Positions 35,180-43,756 of a stretch of DNA of 64,000 bases are shown in pieces. The DNA comes from Prosthecomicrobium sp. N25 (GTDB taxonomy: Bacteria; Pseudomonadota; Alphaproteobacteria; Rhizobiales; Ancalomicrobiaceae). The notes beneath the pieces were generated by a model. That model made no database searches. It saw nothing but the letters and a program-made list of their open reading frames with translations, and had not been told where the DNA came from. The translations under genes and the position numbers were made by a program. The stretch spans positions 1,275,418-1,339,417 of the forward strand of contig NZ_JBBCAT010000001.1 in NCBI RefSeq assembly GCF_037203705.1. The letters are read 5' to 3'. Position 1 is the stretch's first letter. The number at the start of each line of letters is the position of its first letter.

Positions 35180-38104
35180 ATGGACGGCCTTTTCGCAATC
35201 GGCATCCTGCTTCTCATCGCTCTTCCGGTCATGGCCTTCGCGGGCTTCTTCATCGCGCTGGGTGCGCGCCGCGGCGTGACGGAGACGCGCGACCAGACCC
35301 ACCGCATCGAGCAGGCCCTCAACGCGGTCGCCCGGCGGGTCGACGAACTCGACCGGCGCCTCGGTCGCCTCGAGACGGGCGCGCCCCGCCCGGCCGGCGA
35401 GGCGGCCGCCGCACCGGCTCCGCTCCCCTCCGAGGCGCCGACTCCGACCGGGGAGGCCGTCCCCGGGCCGGCGCCGGACGCGGAAGCCGAACGCCGCCGT
35501 CGCGCCGCCGCGCTGTTCGAAGCCGCGGACCGGACCCGCAAGACGCGCGAGACCGCCCCTGCCGGCGAGCCGGGCGAGCCCGCCGAAGCGGCGAGTGGAG
35601 GTGCACCCGGGCCGGACCTGCCGCTGGTCGCCGGCACCGTGCCCCCGGTCGCGCCGCGCCCTGCCGCGCCGGGCCGCGGCCTGGAGGAGACGCTCGGCAC
35701 CCGCTGGACCGTCTGGATCGGCGGCCTGGCGCTCGCGCTCGGCGGCATCTTCATGGTCAAGTACTCGATCGAGCAGGGCTATTTCGGCCCCGCAGCGCGC
35801 ATCGCCATGGCGGGCCTGTTCGCCGCCGCCCTGCTGGCCGCCGGCGAATACCTGCGCCGGCACGAACTCGCCCGGCCGATCGGCGGCCTCGACGTCGCCT
35901 ACATTCCCGGCATTCTCACCGCGGCCGGCACGGTCGCGGCCTTCGCCACCGTCTACGGCGCCCACGCCCTCTACGGCTTCGTCGGCGCCGGCCCGGCCTT
36001 CCTGCTGCTCGGCGCGGTCGGCCTCGGCGCCATGGCGCTCGCCCTGCTGCATGGCCCCTGGCTCGCCGTCCTCGGCGTCCTCGGCGGCTACGCGACCCCG
36101 GCGCTCGTCTCCTCCGAGGCCCCGAACCTTCCGGCCCTGGTGCTCTACCTTCTGGTCGTCACCGCCAGCGCCTTCGGCATCGCGCGCCTGAAGCTCTGGC
36201 GCTGGGTCGCCGCGGTCGCGCTCGCCTTCGCGGTCCTCTGGGGCCTGCCGATTCTCGACACGCTCGGCCGGCCCGATCCCCGCACCCTCTGGTATATCGG
36301 CTACGTCGCCGGCCTCCTCGCCCTGGTGGCGGGCGTCCTGGTCGTCTCCATCCACGGCCTCTCGCCGGTCGTGGAGGACAAGGCGACCGACCGCTTCGCC
36401 ATCCTGGCGCTGTCGCTCGTCGCCCTGCTCGCGCTGTTCGGCCAGTGGCAGGACGAGCACGGCCTTTCCAGCCGGCTCCTCGCCGGCGCCACCGTGCTGA
36501 CCGGCTTCGGCCTCGCCTGGCGGGTGAACGGCGTCGCGCCCGCGGTGCTGGTCTCCGGCCTCTTCGCGCTGGCGTCGGTGCTCGGCTGGCAGGTCCACGT
36601 GGCACCGACCCTCTGGGAGGACACCTTCGCGCGCGGTGCCGATGGCCTCGTCGCGCTCCGTCCGCGCATCATCGCGGACTTCCTCGCCGTGGCCATCACG
36701 GCTGGCCTGCTGCACCTCGCCATCGGCTTCCTCGGCGCCCTGCGGGGCACGCCGGAGGCGGACCGCAACGCCGGCTGGTTCGCGCTCGCCGGAACCCTGC
36801 CGCCGGTGCTCGGCCTGGTGGTGGTCTGGCTGAGGGTCGAGGGCTGGGAGCCGAGCTTCGCCTACGCCACCGCCGGCCTCGCCCTCTCGGCCGTCTTCGC
36901 CGCGGCCGCCGGCCGGCTGGTCCGCGTGGAACGGCCCGACCACCCCTCCCGCGCGGTCGCCGTCTATGTCGTCGGCAGCGTGGCCGCCCTCGGCGCCGGC
37001 CTCGCCATCGGGCTCGACCGCGGGGCGTTGACGATCGCGCTCGCCCTGATCGTGCCCGCGCTCGCCTGGGTCCACCGGGCCCGGCCGATCCCGACGCTCC
37101 GGCCGCTCGCCGCGCTCGTCGGCCTCGCCGTCCTCGCCCGCGTCCTTTGGGACCCGCGCATCGTCGGCGACGACCTCGGCACGACGCCGGTCTTCAACTG
37201 GCTGCTCTACGGCTACGGCATTCCGGCCGCCGGTTTCGCCTTCGCGGCCTGGACCTTCCGCCGCTCCGGCGACGACGTCTGGCAGCGGGCCCTCGAAGCC
37301 CTCGCGGTGATCTTCGCCGGCCTGCTCGCCCTCTTCGAGATCCGCCACGCGGTCAACGCGGGCGACGTCTTCGCGCCCTCGACCAGCGTGGAGGAGGTCG
37401 GGCTCGTCGCAACCGTGGGCTTCCTCATGTCCGCCGGCCTCGGTCGCCTGGCCGGCCGGCTGAACTCGGTGGTCTACGACACCGCCTCGATGACCCTGAC
37501 CGCGGTCGGCGGCGTTGTGGCGGTCGTCGGCCTCCTCCTCGCCCAGAACCCGCTCGTCACGGGCGATTCGATCGGCGAGGGGGTCTTCTTCAACGGCCTC
37601 CTGCTCGGCTATCTCCTGCCTGCGGCGGCCGCGGGCCTCGCCGCGCGCCTCGCCCGCATCGGCCGGCCACGCTGGTATGCGGGCCTGCTCGCCGGGATCG
37701 CGCTGCTCCTCGGCTTCGCCTGGGTCACCCTGATGGTCCGCCGCGCTTATCACGGCCCGGTCCTCGCCTACGGGCCGGAGCCGGACGCGGAGCTCTGGGC
37801 CTATTCGGCGGTCTGGCTCGCCTACGGCGTCGCCATGCTGGTGGCCGGCCTCGTCCTGCGCTCCCAGCCCGCCCGCCTCGCCTCGGCCGGCATCATCGTG
37901 CTGACCGTCCTGAAGGTGTTCCTGATCGACATGTCCGCCATCACCGGCTTCTGGCGGGCGCTGAGCTTCATCGCCCTCGGCCTGGTGCTCGTCGGCATCG
38001 GCATGCTCTACCAGCGGCTCCTCTTCCCCCCGGCGCGCGGGCCGGGGCAGGGCGGGGCGGCCGCGGACGGCGGCCCGGAGCCCGGCGGCGGTCCGGAGGG
38101 GTGA
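35180..38104 (+). CDS. DUF2339 large polytopic membrane protein
   Basis: 974 residues. N-terminal hydrophobic helix, then a coiled-coil-like segment (HRIEQALNAVARRVDELDRRLGRLE), a Pro/Ala-rich linker, and from about residue 170 the DUF2339 core ETLGTRWTVWIGGLALALGGIFMVKYSIE. More than twenty hydrophobic segments follow to near the C-terminus, which ends in a Gly/Pro-rich tail. The family is widespread, but no function is established; an envelope-related role is a guess. The ATG at 35180 has CCGGAGTCCCC upstream. Convergent with acuI. Confidence 0.88.
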   Translation: MDGLFAIGILLLIALPVMAFAGFFIALGARRGVTETRDQTHRIEQALNAVARRVDELDRRLGRLETGAPRPAGEAAAAPAPLPSEAPTPTGEAVPGPAPDAEAERRRRAAALFEAADRTRKTRETAPAGEPGEPAEAASGGAPGPDLPLVAGTVPPVAPRPAAPGRGLEETLGTRWTVWIGGLALALGGIFMVKYSIEQGYFGPAARIAMAGLFAAALLAAGEYLRRHELARPIGGLDVAYIPGILTAAGTVAAFATVYGAHALYGFVGAGPAFLLLGAVGLGAMALALLHGPWLAVLGVLGGYATPALVSSEAPNLPALVLYLLVVTASAFGIARLKLWRWVAAVALAFAVLWGLPILDTLGRPDPRTLWYIGYVAGLLALVAGVLVVSIHGLSPVVEDKATDRFAILALSLVALLALFGQWQDEHGLSSRLLAGATVLTGFGLAWRVNGVAPAVLVSGLFALASVLGWQVHVAPTLWEDTFARGADGLVALRPRIIADFLAVAITAGLLHLAIGFLGALRGTPEADRNAGWFALAGTLPPVLGLVVVWLRVEGWEPSFAYATAGLALSAVFAAAAGRLVRVERPDHPSRAVAVYVVGSVAALGAGLAIGLDRGALTIALALIVPALAWVHRARPIPTLRPLAALVGLAVLARVLWDPRIVGDDLGTTPVFNWLLYGYGIPAAGFAFAAWTFRRSGDDVWQRALEALAVIFAGLLALFEIRHAVNAGDVFAPSTSVEEVGLVATVGFLMSAGLGRLAGRLNSVVYDTASMTLTAVGGVVAVVGLLLAQNPLVTGDSIGEGVFFNGLLLGYLLPAAAAGLAARLARIGRPRWYAGLLAGIALLLGFAWVTLMVRRAYHGPVLAYGPEPDAELWAYSAVWLAYGVAMLVAGLVLRSQPARLASAGIIVLTVLKVFLIDMSAITGFWRALSFIALGLVLVGIGMLYQRLLFPPARGPGQGGAAADGGPEPGGGPEG

Positions 38105-38165
38105 CGCAGGGCGTCGCGCCCGCCCGGCAAGGGCCGGGCCACGCACCGGTGGGCGGGACCCGCGG

Positions 38166-39158
38166 TCAGCCGATCCTGACCACCGTCCGTCCGCGCAGCT
38201 TTCCGGCCAGGATGTCCTGCGCCGCCTCGAACACATCGCCGAGCCCGATCTCGCGGGTCATCCCCTCGAGGATCCCGGGATCGAGGTCGGCGGTGAGCCG
38301 CGCATAGGCCTCCTCGCGCAGGGGCTTCGGCGCCATCACCGAATCGATGCCGAGGAGGGAGACGCCGCGCAGGATGAACGGCGCCACCGAGGTCGGCAGG
38401 TCCATGCCGCCCGCGAGCCCACAGGCCGAGACCGCGCCGCCGTAGCGCGTCATGGACAGCACGTTGGCGAGCGTGGTCGACCCGACCGAATCGACGCCCG
38501 CCGCCCAGCGCTCCTTGGCGAGCGGCTTGGCCGGGCCGGCGAGCTCCGCCCGGTCCAGGATCTCGGCCGCGCCGAGGCCTTTCAGGTAGTCCGCCTCGGC
38601 GGTCCGGCCCGTCACCGCCATCACATGCCAGCCGAGCCGCGCCAGGACCGCGATCGCCACCGAGCCGACGCCGCCGGCCGCCCCGGTCACCACGACGGGG
38701 CCCCGCGCCGGCGCCAGGCCATGCCGCTCGAGCGCCATGACGGCCAGCATGGCGGTGTAGCCGGCCGTGCCGATCGCCATCGCGGCCCGCGCCGAGAGCG
38801 CGGCCGGACGCTTGATCAGCCAGTCGCCCTTGACCCGCGCCACCCCCGCGTAGCCGCCCATGTGGGTCTCGCCCACGCCCCAGCCGTTGAGCAGGACCGC
38901 GTCGCCGGCCGCGAAGCCTGGATGGGCGGACTCGATCACCGTACCGGCGAAGTCGATGCCGGGCACCATTGGGAAGCGGCGCACCACCGGGCTCTTGCCC
39001 GTGACCGCGAGACCGTCCTTGTAGTTGACCGTCGACCACTCGACCGCAACCGTGACGTCGCCGTCCATCAGGTCGGCGAGGCCGATCTCGGTGAGCGTCG
39101 CCGCCTGCGCCTTGGTGGCGTCGTCGCGGGTGACCAGGATGGCGGGAAAGGTCTGCAT
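38166..39158 (-). CDS. acuI: Acrylyl-CoA reductase (AcuI/YhdH) of the MDR superfamily
   Basis: 330 residues. Opens [18 protein letters not shown]; contains [47 protein letters not shown] and the NADPH loop [14 protein letters not shown], all typical of AcuI/YhdH. It reduces acryloyl-CoA to propionyl-CoA in 3-hydroxypropionate or DMSP-derived acrylate metabolism. The MFS gene upstream on the same strand may be co-expressed. MeaB, linked to propionyl-CoA use, is also in the window, but far away. Confidence 0.9.
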   Translation of the reverse strand: MQTFPAILVTRDDATKAQAATLTEIGLADLMDGDVTVAVEWSTVNYKDGLAVTGKSPVVRRFPMVPGIDFAGTVIESAHPGFAAGDAVLLNGWGVGETHMGGYAGVARVKGDWLIKRPAALSARAAMAIGTAGYTAMLAVMALERHGLAPARGPVVVTGAAGGVGSVAIAVLARLGWHVMAVTGRTAEADYLKGLGAAEILDRAELAGPAKPLAKERWAAGVDSVGSTTLANVLSMTRYGGAVSACGLAGGMDLPTSVAPFILRGVSLLGIDSVMAPKPLREEAYARLTADLDPGILEGMTREIGLGDVFEAAQDILAGKLRGRTVVRIG

Positions 39159-39277
39159 GGGGCTCGAGCCTCTCGTGGCGGCGTCTGACAGGCGTCGAAA
39201 CTGCCCGAGCGCACGCCCGATCTCAAGCGGCCCGAACGGCCGGGCTGCCCTTTCGGGGCGGACGGGACCGGCCCGCC

Positions 39278-40519
39278 CTACTCGGCCGGGGCGGCGAGCG
39301 GCCGGATCGCCGCCTCCTCCCGGATCGGCAGGTGCACGAGCGCCGCGAACAGGCCGAGCACGATGCCGATCCACCAGACCGGCTCGTAGCTCTTGTTCAG
39401 GTCGTAGAGGTAGCCGCCGAGCCAGATCCCGATGAAGGATCCGACCTGGTGCGACAGGAAGACGATGCCCCCCAAGAGCGCGAGGTAGCGCGTCCCGAAC
39501 ATCACCGCCACCAGCGCATTGGTGGGCGGCACCGTCGACAGCCACAGGAGGCCCATGACGGCGGAGAACAGGACCACGCTCGCCGGCGAGGCGGGGGCGA
39601 GCACGAAGGCCGCCGCCGCCACCGAGCGGGCGACGTAGATGAAGGCCAGGAGATACCGCTTCGACACGCGCGACCCGAGGACGCCCGAGCCAAGGGAGCC
39701 GATCACGTTGAAGAGGCCGACCAGCATCAGGCCGATCACGCCCCACTTGGCGTCGAGCCCCAGGTCGCGGATGTAGGCCGGGAAGTGCACCGTGATGAAG
39801 GCGAGCTGGAAGCCGCAGACGAAGAAGCCGCTCGCCAGCAGGAGGTAGCTGCCGTGCCCGCCGGCCTCGCGCAGCGCCTCTGCGATGGTCTGGTCGGCGT
39901 GGCCCGCGCTCGCCTTCGGCGCCGGCTTGCCGCGCAGCAGCACCGACAGGAGCGGGATGACGCCGATGATGGCCGCCAGGATCAGCAGGCTGTCGTGCCA
40001 GCCATAGGTCTGGATCAGCCCCTGCGTCAGTGGCGAGAAGAAGAACTGTCCGAAGGAGCCGGCCGCGGTCGCATAGCCGAACACCATCGTGCGCTTCTCC
40101 GCCGACACGGACCGCCCGAAGGCCGCCATGACGATGCCGAAGGACGAGGCCGCCACCCCCAGGCCGACCATGATGCCGCCGCCCACGTGCAGCCAGATCG
40201 GCTGCGGCGCCCAGGCCATGACGAGCAGGCCCGCCGCATAGAGCAGGGCGCCGAGGCTCAGGACCCGGGCCGTCCCGAATCGGTCGGCGAGCCCGCCGAA
40301 CAGGACGGCGCCGACGCCCCACATCAGGTTCTGGATCGCCATGGCGAGCGAATAGGTCTCACGCCCCCAGCCGCGCTCCGTGATGAGCGGGATCTGGAAG
40401 AAGCCCATCGAGACGCGCGGGCCGAAGTTGATGGCGACGATCACGCAGCCGGCGGCGACGACCGCCCAGAGCGGGAAGGCACGGGAAGCAGCGGAGGTGG
40501 TGCCGGCAGGAGACGTCAT
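39278..40519 (-). CDS. MFS transporter
   Basis: 413 residues, twelve hydrophobic segments. The motif between helices 2 and 3 is [13 protein letters not shown], typical of the major facilitator superfamily; the central loop is charged ([21 protein letters not shown]). The [16 protein letters not shown]-terminus resembles oxalate/formate- or monocarboxylate-type MFS carriers. Start ATG 40519 is chosen over an 11-codon longer frame. Located 119 nt upstream of acuI; a short-chain acid substrate would make sense, but is inference. Confidence 0.88.
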   Translation of the reverse strand: MTSPAGTTSAASRAFPLWAVVAAGCVIVAINFGPRVSMGFFQIPLITERGWGRETYSLAMAIQNLMWGVGAVLFGGLADRFGTARVLSLGALLYAAGLLVMAWAPQPIWLHVGGGIMVGLGVAASSFGIVMAAFGRSVSAEKRTMVFGYATAAGSFGQFFFSPLTQGLIQTYGWHDSLLILAAIIGVIPLLSVLLRGKPAPKASAGHADQTIAEALREAGGHGSYLLLASGFFVCGFQLAFITVHFPAYIRDLGLDAKWGVIGLMLVGLFNVIGSLGSGVLGSRVSKRYLLAFIYVARSVAAAAFVLAPASPASVVLFSAVMGLLWLSTVPPTNALVAVMFGTRYLALLGGIVFLSHQVGSFIGIWLGGYLYDLNKSYEPVWWIGIVLGLFAALVHLPIREEAAIRPLAAPAE

Positions 40520-40648
40520 CGGGAGGCCTCGGCGATGAACCGGGCCGTCCACGCGGCCCTCCGTACGAATACGTCCGCTATCTGATCATGGAAAATGAAT
40601 AATCCTGATCGACACCCCGTGCCGCGTTGATGAGTCCGGGGGTGACGC

Positions 40649-40680
40649 AAAAAAGCCCGCCCGGGTCTCCCCGCGCGGGC
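40649..40680 (-). terminator. Rho-independent terminator of the atp operon
   Basis: On the minus strand GCCCGC and GCGGGC form a GC-rich stem, followed directly by TTTTTT, 25 nt after the atpF stop. The sequence is a textbook intrinsic terminator for the leftward Fo gene cluster. Confidence 0.9.
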
Positions 40681-40704
40681 CGATGACCGGCGCTGCTGCC
40701 GTGC

Positions 40705-41196
40705 TCAGTTGAGCTTGGCGCGGACGTCCGCGATCGCCCCCATGATGAGGTCGTCGGCCGCGGGGCCGCGCATCTTCTGGGCCAGGATGGAGCCGGCCGC
40801 CGCGATCGCGACGTCGGCCGCCTTGGCACGCACCTCGGCGACAGCCTGGGCCTCCGCCTGCGCGATCTTGGCCTCGGCCGCCCTGGTGCGGCGGGCGATC
40901 ATCTCTTCCAGCGCCTTGCGGGTCTCGGCCGTGAAGCGCTCGGCCTCCGCCTTCGCCTCGGCGATGATCGCCGCGGCCTCGGCCTCCGCGTTGCGGGTCT
41001 TGCCCTGGTACTCGGTCAGGAGCGCCTGCGCCTCCTGGCGGAGCCGGGCGGCCTCGTCGAGTTCGCCGCGGATCTTCTGCGAGCGGTCGTCGAGCGCGCC
41101 CATGAGCTTGCCCGGGACCTTGAGATAGACCATCAGGCCGAGGAAGATGATCAGGGCCGTGAAGGCGTAGAAGCTGGCGTAGGCTGTGGCGTCCAT
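40705..41196 (-). CDS. atpF: ATP synthase Fo subunit b
   Basis: 163 residues. One N-terminal membrane helix (FYAFTALIIFLGLMVYL), then a long charged helix rich in Ala/Glu/Lys/Arg that forms the peripheral stalk with b'. Final gene of atpI-atpB-atpE-b'-b; the intrinsic terminator follows after 25 nt. F1 genes are not in the window. Confidence 0.95.
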   Translation of the reverse strand: MDATAYASFYAFTALIIFLGLMVYLKVPGKLMGALDDRSQKIRGELDEAARLRQEAQALLTEYQGKTRNAEAEAAAIIAEAKAEAERFTAETRKALEEMIARRTRAAEAKIAQAEAQAVAEVRAKAADVAIAAAGSILAQKMRGPAADDLIMGAIADVRAKLN

Positions 41197-41206
41197 GGAT
41201 CGGGCC

Positions 41207-41758
41207 TCACTTCGCCAGGGCGGCGTCGACGGCCGCGGCGACCTCGTCGCGGCTCGGCTGGATCTTGGAGAGGGCCGCCACCACGTCGGCCGCGGCTTCG
41301 GTCGCGATGGTGCCGACGTCCGCCATGGCCTTCGCCTTGATCTCGGCGATGCGGGCCTCGGCCTCGGTCGTCTTCCCCGCGAGGGACTCCTCGGCGGCCG
41401 CCCGCTGGGCGTCCATCTGGGCCGTCAGCGCCACCCGGTTCTCGGCGGCGATGCCCTGCGCCTTGCGGCGGGCTTCGGAGAGGCTCCGCTCGTAGCCGGC
41501 GATCGCGGCGTCCGTCTCGGCCTTGAGGCGCTGGGCCTCCTCCAGGTCGCGGGCGATCCGGTCCGACCGGGCCTCCAGGATCTTGTGGATCCGGGGAATG
41601 ACCTTGGTCGACAGGAGCCAGTAGAAGACGCCGAAGGTCAGCGCCAGCCAGAAGAGCTGGGACGCGAAGGTCGACGAATCGAACGGCGGGAAGGCGGCCG
41701 AATGCGCCTCGCCGCCGCCGTGCCCGACTTCGGCCGTGGTATGGGTGGGCGTAGCCAT
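41207..41758 (-). CDS. ATP synthase Fo subunit b'
   Basis: 183 residues. His/Gly-rich N-terminus, a membrane helix (SQLFWLALTFGVFYWLLST), then VIPRIHKILEARSDRIARDLEEAQRLK, the signature of the b' form found in Alphaproteobacteria and cyanobacteria. The rest is a long coiled stalk helix. Pairs with the b subunit encoded 10 nt downstream. Confidence 0.95.
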   Translation of the reverse strand: MATPTHTTAEVGHGGGEAHSAAFPPFDSSTFASQLFWLALTFGVFYWLLSTKVIPRIHKILEARSDRIARDLEEAQRLKAETDAAIAGYERSLSEARRKAQGIAAENRVALTAQMDAQRAAAEESLAGKTTEAEARIAEIKAKAMADVGTIATEAAADVVAALSKIQPSRDEVAAAVDAALAK

Positions 41759-41897
41759 GGTCTGTCCCCGGATGGGATCACGCGCCCGGCCGGCCGGTCA
41801 GGGACCCGCCGCGGACGCTACGGACGATGTCGCTCGGGTCGGGCCCGGCCGGCCGCAGGGAAGGCCCGGCGGCCGGGATCTCGGGACCCGGATCCGA

Positions 41898-42122
41898 TCA
41901 ACGGAAGAGGAGCAGCAGGGCGACGAGCAGCGAGAAGATGCCGAGGGCTTCCGTCACCGCGAAGCCGAAGATCAGGCGGCCGAACTGGCCGTCGGCAGCC
42001 GCCGGGTTGCGCAGCGCGCCGGCCAGGTAGTTGCCGAAGATGGTGCCGAGGCCGATGCCGGCGCCGCCCATGCCGAGGCAGGCGATACCGGCACCGATGA
42101 GGGCAGCAGCTTGAGCGTCCAT
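41898..42122 (-). CDS. atpE: ATP synthase Fo subunit c
   Basis: 74 residues, two membrane helices with the polar loop [10 protein letters not shown]. The proton-carrying Glu lies in [17 protein letters not shown]. Glycine-rich first helix ([17 protein letters not shown]) packs the rotor ring. Standard position between atpB and the b' gene. Confidence 0.98.
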   Translation of the reverse strand: MDAQAAALIGAGIACLGMGGAGIGLGTIFGNYLAGALRNPAAADGQFGRLIFGFAVTEALGIFSLLVALLLLFR

Positions 42123-42195
42123 GGGTAGTGCTCCTTCTTGGGGGTCTCGAGGGAAGCGATCCGCGCGGGATCGGGGAGGCGCCGCGGTCCCGGCC

Positions 42196-42957
42196 TCAGT
42201 GGCCGGGATGGATCGCGTCGTTGAGGTACATGCAGGTCAGGACGGTGAAGACGTAGGCCTGCAGGAAGGCGACGAGGAATTCCAGGCCCGTCAGCGCCAC
42301 CGTCATGGCGAGCGGCAGCACCGAGCCCACGATGCCCAGCCCGCCGAGCGTGCCGAGCGAGAAGACGAAGCCGGCGAAGACCTTGAGGGTGATGTGGCCG
42401 GCCAGCATGTTGGCGAAGAGACGAACCGAGAGGCTGATCGGCCGCGAGAGGAACGAGATGACCTCGATCGCGGTGACGAGCGGTATCAGCGCGCCCGGCA
42501 CGCCGTGCGGCACGAACAGGCCGAAGAAGTGCAGGCCGTGCCGGTAGATGCCGTAGACCACCACCGTCAGGATGACCAGCATCGCCATCGCGAAGGTGAC
42601 GATGATGTGGCTCGTGACCGTGAAGAAGTAGGGCACCATGCCGAACAGGTTCGCGACCAGTACGAACATGAACAGCGAGAAGACCAGCGGGAAGAAGCGC
42701 ATGCCCTCGTTGCCGGCGGCGCTCCTGAGCGTGCCCGCCACGAACTCATAGGCCATCTCGGCGACCGACTGGCCGCGCGAGGGGACGAGGGCCCGGCTGG
42801 TCGTCGCCCACATCAGGAACAGCGTCGCGGCGGCGACCGTCACGACCATGAAGAGCGCCGAGTTGGTGAAGCTGAGGTCGAGGCTGCCGACGTGGATCGG
42901 CACGATCTTGTTGATCCCGAATTGATGGATCGGGTCGACCTTGTCGCTCGCGCTCAC
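42196..42957 (-). CDS. atpB: ATP synthase Fo subunit a
   Basis: 253 residues, proton channel subunit. The essential Arg lies in [14 protein letters not shown]-terminal helices end [22 protein letters not shown] start at GTG 42957 ([13 protein letters not shown]), with GAGGA about 8 nt upstream; this matches the family N-terminus IHQFxI. The longer frame to 43011 is unlike the family. Confidence 0.96.
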   Translation of the reverse strand: MSASDKVDPIHQFGINKIVPIHVGSLDLSFTNSALFMVVTVAAATLFLMWATTSRALVPSRGQSVAEMAYEFVAGTLRSAAGNEGMRFFPLVFSLFMFVLVANLFGMVPYFFTVTSHIIVTFAMAMLVILTVVVYGIYRHGLHFFGLFVPHGVPGALIPLVTAIEVISFLSRPISLSVRLFANMLAGHITLKVFAGFVFSLGTLGGLGIVGSVLPLAMTVALTGLEFLVAFLQAYVFTVLTCMYLNDAIHPGH

Positions 42958-43098
42958 CGTTCCGTCCTCGTCCTTCCGCCCCGAGGGGCATCCATCCTGG
43001 CCGGCGGACACGACGAAGGCGCCGCGGCCGGCCTGTCGAACCTCGCGGCGCCCTTGGGGGAACGCCTGGAAATCATCGCCCGGCCCGAGGGCCGGCCC

Positions 43099-43485
43099 CT
43101 ATCCGGCCCGCTGGTCTGGCCCGCCGTCGCCCGGTCCCTCGCCGGGACCCGGATCGCGGCGCTGCCGCAGCTGGTCGCCCGCCTCCGCCACCACCCCCTG
43201 CGCGCGCAGGACGTTGAGCACGCCCGCCGCGAAGCCGAGGAGCAGGAACACGATCATCCCGAAGGGCGCCGTGCCGGCGAAACGGTCGAAGGACCAACCG
43301 ATTCCCGCCCCGACGAGCACCGCGGCGATGAACTCGGACCCGAGCCGCACCGCCAGCGCATACCCCGTCGAGGACGACCTCGGTCTTTCCGCCCGCGCCC
43401 GCTCGGCCTTCTGGTGCGCCTTCAGGCGCTCCTCGAGCCGTTCGAGCCGTTCGTCGATCGGTTCCCCGGGTCTCTTCTCGGTCAT
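43099..43485 (-). CDS. atpI: ATP synthase assembly protein AtpI-like
   Basis: 128 residues. A charged N-terminus (DERLERLEERLKAHQKAER) precedes two membrane helices with GSEFIAAVLVGAGIGWSFDRFAGTAPFG, typical of AtpI/ATP synthase gene 1. Helps c-ring assembly in other bacteria. First gene of the Fo operon; start ATG 43485. The promoter lies 130 nt upstream. Confidence 0.92.
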   Translation of the reverse strand: MTEKRPGEPIDERLERLEERLKAHQKAERARAERPRSSSTGYALAVRLGSEFIAAVLVGAGIGWSFDRFAGTAPFGMIVFLLLGFAAGVLNVLRAQGVVAEAGDQLRQRRDPGPGEGPGDGGPDQRAG

Positions 43486-43614
43486 GACGACGTATCCGAA
43501 CCGTCCACTTCGAAACCGGCCGCAGCCGTCCTTGCGGGGACCCCGCGAGGGCGTGTCACGACCGGGTCGTCTCGGTGGTCGGAACGTGGGCGGCGCCACC
43601 CCGAAGCCGGCGGC

Positions 43615-43643
43615 ACCATAGTTTCCCGTCAGGAGCCTGTCAA
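43615..43643 (-). promoter_or_regulatory. Sigma-70 promoter of the ATP synthase Fo operon
   Basis: Reading left, TTGACA (43643-43638) and TATGGT (43620-43615) are spaced exactly 17 nt. The -35 is a perfect consensus. Transcription would start near 43608, about 120 nt before the atpI start. Confidence 0.75.
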
Positions 43644-43695
43644 GGACAGGGATACCAAGTGCAAGCCGCTGAACGGGTTGATGTTTTTCCTTCTG

Positions 43696-43736
43696 CGACC
43701 AATTGGCGGGGCGCGCTCGCGCTGAGCAATTGGTCG
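43696..43736. repeat. Perfect 10-bp inverted repeat between smc and atpI
   Basis: CGACCAATTG (43696-43705) and CAATTGGTCG (43727-43736) are exact inverted repeats around a 21-nt GC-rich loop, which itself can fold (GCGCG-CTC-GCGC). It lies just after the smc stop on the leftward strand. No T-run follows on either strand, so it is not a classical terminator. It may be a protein-binding site or an RNA 3'-end structure. Confidence 0.7.
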
Positions 43737-43756
43737 AACATGCTGCGCTGCGGCGT

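Noticed and set aside
38110-38140. GCCCGGC/GCCGGGC hairpin between the DUF2339 and acuI genes
   Set aside because: Stable stem but no T-run on either strand; common by chance at this GC content.
34865-38236. 1123-codon minus-strand frame opposite the DUF2339 gene
   Set aside because: Composition (Arg/Gly/Glu/Asp) typical of an antisense shadow; the plus-strand membrane protein is convincing.
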